The position numbers and the translations under genes are program-made. A DNA stretch of 64,000 bases from Paraspadella gotoi (taxonomy: Eukaryota; Chaetognatha): contig CM119268.1 in NCBI GenBank assembly GCA_051294375.1, forward strand, positions 1,167,218-1,231,217, given 5' to 3'. The notes under the pieces are model-generated. The model saw nothing but the letters and a program-made list of their open reading frames with translations, was not told the DNA's origin and did no database searches. Shown here one piece after another: positions 21,578-36,114 of this stretch (the first letter of the stretch is position 1; every line of letters begins with the position of its first letter).

Positions 21578-21651
21578 GGCCGGTTAGCTCAGCTGGTTAG
21601 AGCGTGGTGCTAATAACGCCAAGGTCGAGGGTTCGATCCCCTCACTGGCCA
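21578..21651 (+). tRNA. tRNA-Ile (anticodon AAT)
   Basis: 74 nt folding into a full cloverleaf: acceptor stem GGCCGGT/ACTGGCC, box A ttagctcagctgg, anticodon loop ctaataa, T arm gaggg-ttcgatc-ccctc with box B ggttcgatccc, discriminator A. Oligo-T runs for polymerase III termination follow at 21,655 and 21,664. A degraded copy lies near 34,018-34,077. Confidence 0.95.
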
Positions 21652-21983
21652 AATTTTTAAAGTTTTTTTTAGCAATGTCAGAATTAGATTTAGTATAGAA
21701 GTGAAATATCAACTGTTACTCCAGAAAACATATATTACAGAAATATGAATACTAATAAAAAATTTAACGTTAAATAAAATAATTAAAGTTTGAACGAACA
21801 ACGTTGTACTAATATATAAAAAAATTATTATAAATTTTGCAATTTACGCAGTAGGCTATATAACCCAATTAACCCTATAAATGTTAAAATTTCAAAATAG
21901 TTTTGAAAGATTTTTTTGCAGATTTGAATTCGTCATGAAAAGTTGTAATAACTAGTTAACGAGAGAGAGAGAGAGAGAGAGAT

Positions 21984-23600
21984 AAATGATAAATGATAAA
22001 TGATACAACAACGGACCTGAGCACGCGATTAAGCGGCTTATAGGGTCTTTCATTAAAGACAAAAAAAAAATTTAAAATTGTACGTATTTGGTAATGTTCC
22101 TTTAAAACATTTGAACTTTTTGACCCCGAACCCGACAGACACAATGAAAAGTTACGTGAACGGTCAGAAAACGTAAAATGTAAAAAACCAAAACAAAACA
22201 AAAAGTAATATGTAGAATTAGACATTAATGATACCAATCAGGTAACTGCTATGTCTAAGTGTGTTCTGGATATTTATTTTGACACTTCGGCAGAATTGTT
22301 TGGTCTGAAGAGTGACTTGACTGAACTTAATCCCAAAGTTTCTGACATTTTTGCATTGGGGATTTGTGTGTGGAAATATCTCCGGAATGAAGATATTCAA
22401 TGATGTCATCGAAGAGAATGTTGTCCGTCACCATGCTCACGATTTGTTTGCAGGCTTTTTTTGTTAACTTGGTGGTTAAATTTTCGACATTTGCTGCATC
22501 ATAAACAACTTTTGCCGACGTATGTATTGGAAGTTTAAAAAAGGTTTTCATTGCTCGCAAATGCAGTTTTTCTATTTTCTCCCATTGGCTTTTGCTCGAG
22601 TTTATCCAAGTTGGACTAGAGTATTCAAAGATTGAAATGACCTAGAGCTGAAGAACAGTTTTTATAATTGTCATTAACTTTCTTTGCTATTTTATTGATT
22701 GCAAAGATTTTGCCCTTTGCTTTGTCTAATAAAGAATCAATGAATCTCGTCCATAAAAGTTTTTCATCTAAGACAATACCAAGCAATTTGAATTCTTTAT
22801 TTCTCACGACATCATCATCTCCGATTTTAAGATTCAAAGACTCAGCAGAATGTCGAGGGCATCGACTAAAGACCGTCATTACCGATTTTCCCTTTGACAG
22901 GGTTAGTTGCATTTTCACACCATTTTACAATATCATTTAAAACCTTTTGTAGTTTATCTTTCGCCTCTGACAGTGTGTTTCCCGATGACCATATTGAGGT
23001 ATCATCGGCATATTTTGCACCATGAACTTCGTTTTCATTCCATGCAGGTAAGTCCTCAACATATAGAGTGAACAGGTCAGGACTTATGATGCCACCTTGG
23101 GGAGCACCTTTTTCAAGTTTAACTGGTTTTGAAGACAACTTTCCCTCTATGACATTCATGAACCGGTCATTTAGATATGAATTAAGGATTCGTAAAAGTT
23201 CCTCTGGATATCCAAGACGATGAATTTTGTATAACAGACCATCACTCCAGACAGACAGAGTTGAAGGCAACTGAAAAGTCTAGAGCCACTGCAATGGTGC
23301 ACTGCCTTTTTCGGTATCCTTTGTGGATATCTTCTACTAGTCTAAGAACATTTTCTTGAGCACATCTGTTTTTTCTATAAGCAGACTGTAGATGACTCAT
23401 TGTCCCCAGCCTTTTAGTTTGTATAGTGAGGTAGCTTTTAACCATTCTTTCTAGAATTTTTCCTACCACCGAGATTAAGCTTATTGGTCTGTAGCTTTTT
23501 GGGTCCATTGGATCTTTGCCTGATTTGTATAACATTCTCACATTAGTGTGCTTCCAGGCTTTTGGAAAGTAGCCAGTCAGTAAGCAATCTTTCATAATGT
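21984..23600 (-). mobile_element. 5'-truncated non-LTR retrotransposon (LINE), reverse transcriptase part
   Basis: Broken minus-strand frames give the reverse transcriptase in order: KSYRPISLISVVGKILERMV, LDFSVAFNSV (motif A), KGAPQGGIISPDLFTLYVED (motif B), YADDTSIW (motif C, catalytic Asp pair), KLLGIVLDEKLLW, then a C-terminal region. Jockey/CR1-like by appearance. The endonuclease part is absent and there are frame breaks near 23,250, 22,900 and 22,600, so it is dead. The 3' end appears to be a short atcattt repeat at about 21,984-22,004. (GA)n tracts lie at both borders (21,960-21,983 and 23,647-23,722). Confidence 0.85.
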
Positions 23601-23646
23601 CTAATAATATGATAATAGCTATTAGTGGTAGATTCTTTAATATTCT

Positions 23647-23725
<79 letters not shown>

Positions 23726-25289
23726 AAAGTCAGGGATTAATCCCTCCAGATTTCGTCTTCAAGAGAAACGGGCAAGTTGCTGCTACGTGATTTTTGGGAT
23801 GCGTAATTTATGAAAAGTTAAAAAAAGTGGAAGATAATAAGACTAACATGTTATGTCTTTCTTTCATTTAAAAGCTCGTTTATAAAAATCGGTCAATCAA
23901 CTTTTTCTTTTGGGTCATTTTCCGTGGCATTCCTGGTAATTAAAATTAAAAAGCAGAAGTTTTTACAAAATTCTTTCAAATCCAATTACTTCTTCGCATA
24001 ATAAATGCTTTTGTTGAAGTTGTACCAAATTTATTATTACAGTATCTAACTGTCAGTAATTTATCTGCTTCATGAAACGGAATTAAAAAAACTATTTTTT
24101 TCTGCAAGAAATTATATTTTGATTTATGTTAATCAACAACAAATACTTTAAGTACAAAAAAAAACGATGAATTTTACAACAACAAGACGTATTTTTCAGG
24201 TTTAATTACAGAATAAAAAAAAAATTGAAAAAATACTCCCAATGTCGGCGCAAGGACCCGCGAAGGTCAAGCAAGTAACAAATAGCAAACGTAGATAATA
24301 AACAGTACAACGGCATAAGCGGGTCAAAGCAATAGATAAATAGGCAATACAGAAGGACCGACGTGGGAGCGTGGAATGTGCAATGTAATTGTAATAAGTG
24401 TCACGACATAATTTATCAGCGAAGTGGCGTCGAGGTAAATTTGATAATCATTTAACTGGTAGTGGGGGCATCTGCTGCAGGAAGTTTCGAGCGCGAGCAT
24501 GGCACGAAAAAAAATGGGGTGGGGATTTAGATTGTAAAAAAAAAAACATTACAAAAAAAAAAAAACAAAAAAGAATTTAATACTACGCGGCAAAAGTGTG
24601 TGCGGCCGTGAATGCGTTTAAGGCACGACATTGGCAAGACGCAGCGCCTAATAATACTATAATAATATTAGTAAAAAAAAAAAAAAAAAAGATACGAATT
24701 GATTGGAGTATTTGAATCAGGAATTAATCAATTGTTGGATTGTTTTTTTTTAGTTCTCTATCGCTCGTTATCCTTTGTTCGCACGGGTTTTTTGTTTGTT
24801 TGTTCGTATATTAGCACGGGAACGGAAACTAATGGCGTTTACAAAGCTACCAGTCTCCCGAGGTTAAGATATAAAAAAAAAAAAAAGGCCTAAGGGAAAA
24901 AAAAAGGAAAAGCTACAAAGCTCAACATCGAGATCCAATATTTTTTTCTTTTCTATAGAAGAACAGGGTTTTTTTAGTTGTTCGCTAATTTCTACACAGA
25001 AATCAATGATGAGTTGGATTTTTTTTTAAATATTTTTTTTTTCTTTCTCTTCAGTCGTTGACGCGAATTCACGCCTGGAATTAGAGAAGGGGGGGAAGAG
25101 GCATTTAATTACGCTAGTTATTACTTTTTAATTGACTATAATTTATTGATTAATTCCTAATTAAGTAATTTTCCTTTTTTCCTTTCTTATTTTCAAAATA
25201 TTTAAAAAAAAAAAAACGTTTGTCTTTATTTAATTTTCATAACGTTTGTATTTATAACGAGCGAAATAACGACTGCTCATTTGTTTGTT
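23601..25289. other. Intergenic DNA between the LINE and the duplicated lipoprotein end
   Basis: Contains the (GA)n tract at 23,647-23,722, AT-rich DNA and A/T runs. No gene with usable signals. It is repeated almost unchanged at 36,050-37,660. Confidence 0.65.
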
Positions 25290-27300
<2,011 letters not shown>

Positions 27301-27325
27301 NNNNNNNNNNNNNNNNNNNNNNNNN
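27301..27325. other. Assembly gap of 25 N at a duplication junction
   Basis: The left flank continues at 39,568 (lipoprotein exon 13), and the right flank corresponds to 15,087 (DRC5 exon 3). The gap therefore joins the end of one copy to the beginning of the other. Confidence 0.98.
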
Positions 27326-29586
27326 GGGCGTCGGGGACAATTCTCGAGGAATCCTAGATTGTGACCTCGGAGAAATGGCCTCTTTCCAGATCGGGCGGCA
27401 GCGCTGACGTTCGCAGATCTCCCAACGGGAAACGACAACGGCGCCGCCAATATTCCCTCGTCGGATACCCAGATTGGCTGACTAACATGTGTAATAATAT
27501 TATTTATATTCATTAATTATATATGTATACATTTTTGGGATAAATTTTGCAATTTACTAGTACTATATACGATATTTACTTATAAATTTTGGAATTTCGT
27601 TATGAAAAGTTTGATGAAAGAACTCCAACTCTTTTTTCAAAATTTCTTTATTGAGTTTGGTCAAAAAATCAGGGAAAAACTACTTATTTTTAGCAGAAAA
27701 TTAAATTTTAAACACATTAAATATAGTTTTAAAACTTTTTAAGAATTTTTACGAAAATAACTTATATTGTTTTTCTTATCAACTTTTTGCGAGGAATTCA
27801 AATCTGTTAAAAATTAAAAAAAGCTATTTGGACAATTTAGAATTTTATAAGGATTGAAATATTTAAAAAATTTTTAAAAAAATAATAATTTTTTTTTATT
27901 GAATTAATATTTCATTGGTATTTCGTTGTTCAAAATTGAATTTATGTATTTTTCATACGTTCATACGCTCTTACTGGAGTGAGGGGTGGGTGTTGAAGGG
28001 GGGTTGAAGGGGTTGGGTGTTGAGGAGTGAATGGATTGGTGGGTAGCTTAAATACATTTATAAAATTGCGTACTAATAGATATAAAAAACTATTCCATTC
28101 AATCAAAAAATAAGCTTTGACACATGGTTCGAACTGGGATTAATCTCGCGTCCCTTGACGGGATTAATGAGATACCAGGACCCGCCAACCTTTTCAATCA
28201 GGACTTCTCTCAGTCTTAGCAACTCCCAAAGTGCTCGACTTACATATTAATACATACATACGTTAAGAATTGAGTTCAAAATGAAATGAGATTGAAGACT
28301 CCACGATTTTTATTACCAATTTAAAGGGATTCAAAACAAACCAGGAAAAAAGGGAAAAAAAGGACCGGAAAGAATCAATCGAAGTTGCGAAAGAGACTCA
28401 TAAATAAAAAACAAAAAACGGTGATTCCAATGTGTTGGCGCACAGTGACTTTGTTTTCACGTATATTCCCTTTGATTCACATGATATGACAATTACCATA
28501 AATAGGAGAACGCACGCTTGCAGTCCCTTACATTTTAAGGTTTTTTCTGCATAACATGATCAACCAACTCTAGGCAAAATTTAAGCATTTTTAACCTAAG
28601 TGGGACAGGGACCGATGGACAGACAGACCGACCGACAGACCGACGAAAATGATTCGTTGCGAGCTAAAAATAAATAAAATGCCAGAAAACAAAAACAATA
28701 ATTAGAAACAAAAGCGCTTCCGCCTTCGCCTTCGCTTCCACTTTCGCTCCCTTCCGCTTCTTCCTTCGCTTCCGCCTTCGCCTCCGCCTCGCCTTCGCCT
28801 CCGCCCAGGACGATATCGAAACCGAGAATGGGGCAATTTTTTCCACCCCGGCGTCAACAAGCACCATGAGAGAGAAGAAAGGAGAGAGAGAGAGAGAGAG
28901 AAGAGGAGAAGACGAGAGACGAGAGAGAGAGAGAGAGAAGAGAGAGGAGAGAGAGAGTAATCTAAACTCTCCCTTTACCCTCCTCCTCTTCCCCCTTACC
29001 CCATAAAACACGTGCGACTCTCCTCCACCCTTTTCCTTTTTGCTTCGATGGCCCAAATCGCGAGATTAGGAAGTGAGAGATTTTGGGCTTCAAAGGCGAA
29101 AATCCACGATCGGAGGGAGGATTCGACGATGACGTCGACGACGACGATCAACGGGACGATGACGACGAGACGACACGTACAACGACGATACTTTGCCGAT
29201 TCAAATGGTTAAGAGAAATGGAACCAAAATGGGAAAACCGAAAAACAGTAGGGAGATTGAAATGAGAGAGAGAGAGAGATGGAGAGACGAGAGAGAGTGG
29301 AGAGGAGTAGAAAGAGAGAGAGGAGAGAGAGAGAGAGACGAGAGAGAGCAAGAGAGAGAGTTGGAATACAGTCAACGACGAACAAGGGAGAGGAGAGACA
29401 GAAGGAGACAAGATATTGTGGCTGTTCGCGGAGCGGTCGTTCCAAAACCATGACAAATATTTCGCAAAAATTAAATAAACAAACAAACAAACAATTCTCA
29501 ACCTTCATCGACATCGGAGAGAAAAATTTATAACATTCTTTATCATAAAACAAGCTTTCTCTCACGATCGAGGACAAGCAGTAAGC

Positions 29587-31336
29587 ATGACGAGCGAAAT
29601 CGAATCAGATCAGCGTCGTTGCTTCTCGTAACGTCGCCTCCATCTCTCATAACGGAGATTTTTCCGACGAACCTCAAATCCCAGTTTTCGACTGTCGAAA
29701 AAAAACGTAGGGACACAAAGTAGCCGTTTTTAGACTCACGCCACTGCGAGCTCTCACCATTTCCGCCTGAAAGAATCGTTCACGAAATTCTCGCTGCTCT
29801 CATCCCGACGAAAAAGAAAGAGAAGCGAAAGGATGCGACTTGGAAATACGGGTTCGGTGGCATCGCTGGGATCTTGGGCATCGCGATACCCAGAACTCGA
29901 CGGTGGCGGAGCAATACTCTTAACGAGAATCATTGCCGCAGACTTCATCGTTGGAGAGGAGATCGAAACTGGAGGATTTGCCGATGGAAATTTCGCGACG
30001 AGAAGGGAATCAAAGACGAATCAAGCTCCGAGGGAAAATGGGACAAAACGAACGTCGACCACGAATTGGAGGAAAGTCGATGCGGCTGCCGATTGCGGGG
30101 CGGACAAAACTTACCTTCGAAAATTTCGTTTTTCGACGCAAAGAAAGCGAAAGTGACGACGAAAACTCACCCTGTACGAGAAGAAGGTGAGGATCTCTCG
30201 TCGGCTTCGATCTACTCAAAGGAAGCAGATGCGAACAGGGCCAAGCAGGAATGCTTGTATCCCGGCGGCTTTGCTTGTGTGAGGATCCGGAATGCTCGCC
30301 GGTGGTGGGCGTTTCGAAGCGAAACGGTTGGCGGAGAGCGAGGACGGCTCGTGAGATCGATCGATGGGAAAGATAGAGACAGAGTCATGGAGGAATGCGT
30401 CGGAGAAGACGGCGAAAAGTGTGAGACTCTTTTTCGATCGAATTTTGACGGAGACGGTTCGGATCCTGTGTTCAACTTTGCGACGAGCCGCTGGAATCTC
30501 CCTTCGTTATCCAGGTTGACCGGAGAGAAGGTTGATATTTCCAATTGTGGCTTCGAAGTAGAAACGACCAAATCTCCCAATTTCTTTGTCAGAGAGAAAA
30601 AGGAATTCGAGCTGAGGAAAAAAGAGTTGGAGCATCTGAAATCGTTGCAAGGGAAAGGCGTTACCTTCTGGCGAAAAGAAATCCCGGCCAAAGGGATGAC
30701 TCTGTCTCAATCGTTGCGCAGAGAGACTTGTCAGACAGATTCGTGGAAGGTTAAAGATGTTGCGACGAAGGCACGTCGCTTTCACCGCCTTCGTTCACTT
30801 TAATCGATCACGGAACGATCGCACGCTCAGGGGAAACATCTTAGTGACGGCGAAATGCACGGCGACGTTAGCCAGTCGAAGGAAGACGGAAAAGTGCTAC
30901 TTTGACATTGCCGGGACATTCCACGGAGAAGACATGTTTAGGGACTCCATACATCATCATATAGTTAATTCTTCGTTTAGAGACGAAATGCGATGTACCG
31001 CCGAAGCATTTTCATCGAGGCGTCTATCGGATTAAAGAAGGTGAAGGATTTTGTCTCGTATCAAGAGTTTAATGACGACGATGACGACGACTACGACTAC
31101 GACGTTGAGTATTACACACAAAACTCCTATGACGCAAATAATTTACGTAATCTTGGGTCTGGATTAATTATCAATAATAACGGAAGCTTGGGTGGGGAAA
31201 AGCATTGAGTTGGGAAACAAGAATTGGATTTAATTTTTAGTTTTTGTTTGCCTCCTAACTTTCTCTGCTGGATTTTTTTTGCTTTGCGAGAGAGAGAGAG
31301 AGATCGAGGAAGAGTTGGAGGTGGGAACTCGAGTAG
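29587..31336 (+). pseudogene. Frameshifted duplicate of the envelope-type glycoprotein gene
   Basis: Collinear with 17,258-18,985 from ATG to TAG, but broken into at least five frames by one-base indels. There is no sign of an independent inactivating history such as clustered transitions. Most likely a poor-quality copy of the same locus. Confidence 0.75.
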
Positions 31337-33119
31337 AGTTTGTCATCCCATCATCTACAATACTTTCTTCGCGTCTTTCTTCGGAATAACGTCTTTTATT
31401 CTTTATAGTTTATCGAACATCCCGAAGGCGGCGCGAGCAGTCAATTAAATTTGAGGAAATTTTTCCCTTCTGAACCAACATGAGCAACCGAGTTTAGGGG
31501 ATGTATGAGCATTTATAATGTAAGGGGACTGACCGGACGGACCGACGGATCGACCGAAAAGTGACTTATATAGAGTTGCGCCGCGAGTACTCGCGGCGTA
31601 ACTCAAAAGTTGAAAAATATTGGGAATCGATAATCTAGGATGAATAAATTGTACTGTGATATAGTCGCGTTGATTGCTCACTGGGTCCCTCTATGTTAGT
31701 ATCTTGAAAGGCATAAAACTACAGTCTCTTCAAAATGTTATATTGGTTTAAACCAATTTTGTACATAATAAAAACCTGGGGACAATGTCAAGGATCAGAC
31801 TCATAAAAATATTTTTAAAGATTAAAACTAAACAAATATAAATATGATCGAAATAATATACGTAAATGTATGAAAAAACAGGAGGCTACAAAACAGGAGC
31901 TACAAAAAGTAGGCTACAAAACAAGAGGGCTACAAAACAAATATACAATTGAGACACGTAACTATAATACATTGTTCTTTTCTCGCTAATCGGGACTAAA
32001 CTAGACGTAGGCGTAACATTGTAGCGTAGCATCGTAGCGTAGCATCTCCTTCATGTCGAGAAGATTAACCGATTTTTGAGAAATAAACTATTTGATATTT
32101 ATATATAAGTTTTGATGAATTCTTTCGAAAGCAAAAATTATATTAGTGTACGTATCTAGCTCGTGTGAGCTGAACTTTTCAGAAATTCCACGAGAAACAA
32201 CTTTCTTTATACAAATTTCTTTATAAAACTAAAAATATTATATATATATATATGTTTATTGAAAAAAAAAATTGAACAACTAACGTCCTCCAGCCTCGAT
32301 TCGAAGTCCCATCGCAAATCATCTTCATTTGACATTCCCCCACAACAACCCCACCCTCTCCCAAGCGCACCTTCAACGGCAAATTGGTGGAGATCCTCTC
32401 CAGAACCTTTACGCGATGTTTGGGCGGGAGTTCGTCGAGCAGAGGGTTGATTGAACTCGAAGTTGTCCACGATGTGATTGACGACGACGTCGACGAGGAG
32501 CGGGACCGTGGCCAGACTCCACTCAGGATCCTCGGCGATGATCCGTCTCATGTTGCGAGGATCCTCGGCCGGTTCCAGCGTCGTCGACGCTGCGGCGCCC
32601 GCGCCAGTCTCGCCGGCGCCGCCCGACGCCACCGAGGCGCGCCGTTGGTAGCGACGTCCCCCGAGCGGCGGGAGGCTGGGCGAGAGGCGCGGGAAGCGAC
32701 GGAGGCTTGGAAATGAAAAGCGGGCGTTTTAAGTTACCTTTTACTCACCATCTTTTTACTCTCATTTATCACATCTTTACTCACCTTCTTTACTCTCATT
32801 TTATCAACATCATTTTACTCACCTCTTTTACTCTCTCACTCATCGCATCATTTTACTGACATCTTTACTCTCATTTATCACATCATTTTACTCACCTCTT
32901 TACTCTCACTCATCGCATCATTTTACTCACCTCTTTACTCTCACTCATCGCATCATTTTAATCACCTCTTTACTCTCACTCATTAACATCATTTTTACTC
33001 ATTTTACTCATTTTCTCACCCTCGCACTAGTCCCTTGTCCTTCGTTCGCCTCCACCGCCGTTGTCCTCTTCCTCGCACGCCCGTCGGAGCTGCCGGGAGG
33101 TGCCGACGCGGCCTGCTGA

Positions 33120-33640
33120 CCCCTTAACACTCCTCGGTGCCGCTTTAGGACGCATCATCCATAATTTAAAATGCCGTTATCGCTCCGATGAGAGCTCTTA
33201 TTTGCGTGTCCGCCATAGATCGTCTCTTGGTACACAAAGCTCCTTGTACATTCCTCGTAACTTGATCCTCTTTATAATTTTTCTCATTATACTTTCTATC
33301 ATTCGCTGTCACTAGTGTAAGTTTCTCTTGACCACTGAGCATCTCACTCGATCGAGTTCTGGAAGCAACTCTGTATTTTCAGTTACTTCATAATGTACGC
33401 TGCTCTCCTGATTGTAGCTTCTGAACTTCGTTAATGTATCCTTTGTTACCGATGCTCGCCGCTGAAAATTTGCCCGCTAGGACACCGGGAAATAAACGAA
33501 TTATCGTCTAGTTTCGCCCTCATTTCTTAAGACGTCCAGAACGTTAATGTTGTTTTTTCAAGTTAAGCTATATAATAGGTGATCTGGCAAACAAACCAAG
33601 ACGTCTATCTGATATGCCCAATTTCTAGTAGAGCCTCTGC
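33120..33640. other. Segment without a counterpart in the first copy
   Basis: The first copy goes from DRC5 exon 1 to its upstream DNA in about 100 bp here, whereas this copy has about 500 bp of different DNA. No gene or known repeat is recognised. The base composition is more balanced than in the flanks. Confidence 0.5.
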
Positions 33641-34017
33641 AAGTCATCATCCTTTTCTATTGTTTTTATTAAAGTACATTTTTAAACTATTCAAGAATTA
33701 GTTATTTATACCCGAAATCCTATCTGAAGATTAAATTCAGGTTTCTTATATAATCATTTTATTAGGACGTCGTGCTTACTCAGCATTCGCTTTCTGGTTT
33801 AAGTTTTAGCTTCCTCGAAAAGAAGATTTGCAAATCGCGCGAAAAGCAGAGCGAATAATGATTCAACAAAAATTAAGCGTTGTCTCTCAATGTGATAATA
33901 ATTATTGTACGTATTAAGCTACAATAGTTTATGTATACTATATTTTGAAAGTCGACCAGTATAATTTACAAGGCGTCGAATGTTAAATTAAAAAGTACAA
34001 GTTAAAACGATCATATA

Positions 34018-34077
34018 AGTTGGCATCCGTTAGAGCGGTGCTATAAGCAATAGGCGAGTTCGATCCCTCCTGGCTTT
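34018..34077 (+). pseudogene. Degraded copy of the tRNA-Ile
   Basis: Parts of box A (ccgttagagcggtgcta) and box B (gagttcgatccc) are present, but about 15 nt are lost across the D and anticodon arms. Position in the duplicate matches the intact tRNA at 21,578. Confidence 0.7.
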
Positions 34078-34361
34078 AAGTTTGTGTTTAGCAATGTAAA
34101 TAGTTAGTAGAAGTGAAATATCAAGTATACTCAGAAACATATATTCAGAATTATATAACTCTAACATTCTAACGATTTAAATATCTAAAGTTTGAACGAA
34201 CAACGTTGTACTAATATATAAAAAAAATTATTATAAATTTTTTGCAATTTAACGCAGTAGGCTATTTAACCCATTAACCCTATAAATGTTTAAATTTCCA
34301 AAATAGTTTGAAAGATTTTTTTGCAGATTTGAATTCGTCATGAAAAGTTGTAATAACTAGT

Positions 34362-34395
<34 letters not shown>

Positions 34396-34396
<1 letters not shown>

Positions 34397-36010
34397 ATGA
34401 TAAATGATAAATGATACAACAACGGACCTGAGCACGCGATTAAGCGGCTTAATAGGGTCTTTCATTAAAGACAAAAAAAAAATTTAAATTGTACGTATTG
34501 GTAATGTTCCTTTAAAACATTTGAACTTTTTGACCCCGAACCCGACAGACACAATGAAAAGTTACGTGAACGGTCAGAAAACGTAAAATGTAAAAACCAA
34601 AACAAAACAAAAAGTAATATGTAGAATTAGACATTAATGATACCAATCAGGTAACTGCTATGTCTAAGTGTGTTCTGGATATTTATTTTGACACTTCGGC
34701 AAAATTGTTTGGTCTGAAGAGTGACTTGACTGAACTTAATCCAAAGTTTCCTGACATTTTTGCATTGGGGATTTGTGTGTGGAAATATCTCCGGAATGAA
34801 GATATTCAATGATGTCATCAAGAGAATGTTGTCCGTCACCATGCTCACGATTGTTTTGCAGGCTTTTTTTGTTAACTTGGTGGTTAAATTTTCGACATTT
34901 GCTGCATTATAAACAACTTTTGCCGACGTATGTATTGGAAGTTTAAAAAAGGTTTTCATTGCTCGCAAATGCAGTTTTTCTATTTTCTCCCATTGGCTTT
35001 GCTCGAGTTTATCCAAGTTGGACTAGAGTATTCAAAGATTGAAATGACCAGACTAGAGCTGAGAACAGTTTTTATAATTGTCATTAACTTTCTTGCTATT
35101 TTATTGATTGCAAAGATTTGCCCTTTGCTTTGTCTAATAAAGAATCAATGAATCTCGTCCATTAAAGTTTTTCATCTAAGACAATACCAAGCAATTTGAA
35201 TTCTTTATTTCTCACGACATCATCATCTCCGATTTTAAGATTCAAAGACTCAGCAGAATGTCGAGGGCATCGACTAAAGACCGTCATTACCGATTTTCCC
35301 TTTGACAGGGTTAGTTTTCATTTTTACCATTTTACAATATCATTTAAAACCTTTTGTAGTTTATCTTTCGCCTCTGACAGTGTGTTTCCCGATGACCATA
35401 TTGAGGTATCATCGGCATATTTTTGCACCATGAACTTCGTTTTCATTCCATGCAGGGAAGTCCTCAACATATAGAGTGAACAGGTCAGGACTTATGATGC
35501 CACCTTGGGAGCACCTTTTTCAAGTTTAACTGGTTTTGAAGACAACTTTCCCTCTATGACAATCATGAACCGTCATTTAGATATGAATTAAGGATTCGTA
35601 AAAGTTCCTCTGGATATCCAAGACGATGAATTTTGTATAACAGACCATCACTCAGCAGACAGAGTTGAAGGCAACTGAAAAGTCTAGAGCCACTGCAATG
35701 GTGCACTGCCTTTTTCGGATCCTTTGTGGATATCTTCTACTAGTCTAAGAACATTTTCTTGAGCAAATCTGTTTTTTCTATAAGCAGACTGTAGATGACT
35801 CATTGTCCCCAGCCTTTTAGTTTGTATAGTGAGGTAGCTTTTAACCATTCTTTCTAGAATTTTTCCTACCACCGAGATTAAGCTTATTGGTCTGTAGCTT
35901 TTTGGTCATTGGACTTTGCCTGATTTGATATAACATTCTCAACAGTGTCTTCCAGGCTTTTGGAAAGTACCAGTCAGTAAGCAATCTTTCATAATGTCTA
36001 ATAATAGATA
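34396..36010 (-). mobile_element. Second copy of the LINE fragment
   Basis: Nearly identical to 21,984-23,600, including the atcattt 3' end, the YADD region and the flanking (GA)n tracts (34,372-34,394 and 36,060-36,112). It carries a different set of small indels, so frame breaks differ between copies. Confidence 0.8.
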
Positions 36011-36060
36011 ATAGCTATTGGTAGTATGTCTTTAACTATATAGAGATGAGAGGAGAGAGG

Positions 36061-36112
<52 letters not shown>

Positions 36113-36114
36113 TC

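Larger units (their letters stand above)
27326..34100. other. Indel-rich second copy of 15,087-21,800
   Basis: Same order as the first copy: DRC5 exon 3 remnant (27,326-27,490), glycoprotein gene, palindromic repeat (about 31,480-31,610), DRC5 exon 2 (about 32,370-32,700), a shortened donor minisatellite and a garbled exon 1 (about 33,020-33,130). Differences are mostly single-base insertions and deletions in runs, spread evenly over coding and non-coding DNA. Uniform indels without codon preference point to read error rather than evolution. Confidence 0.8.
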
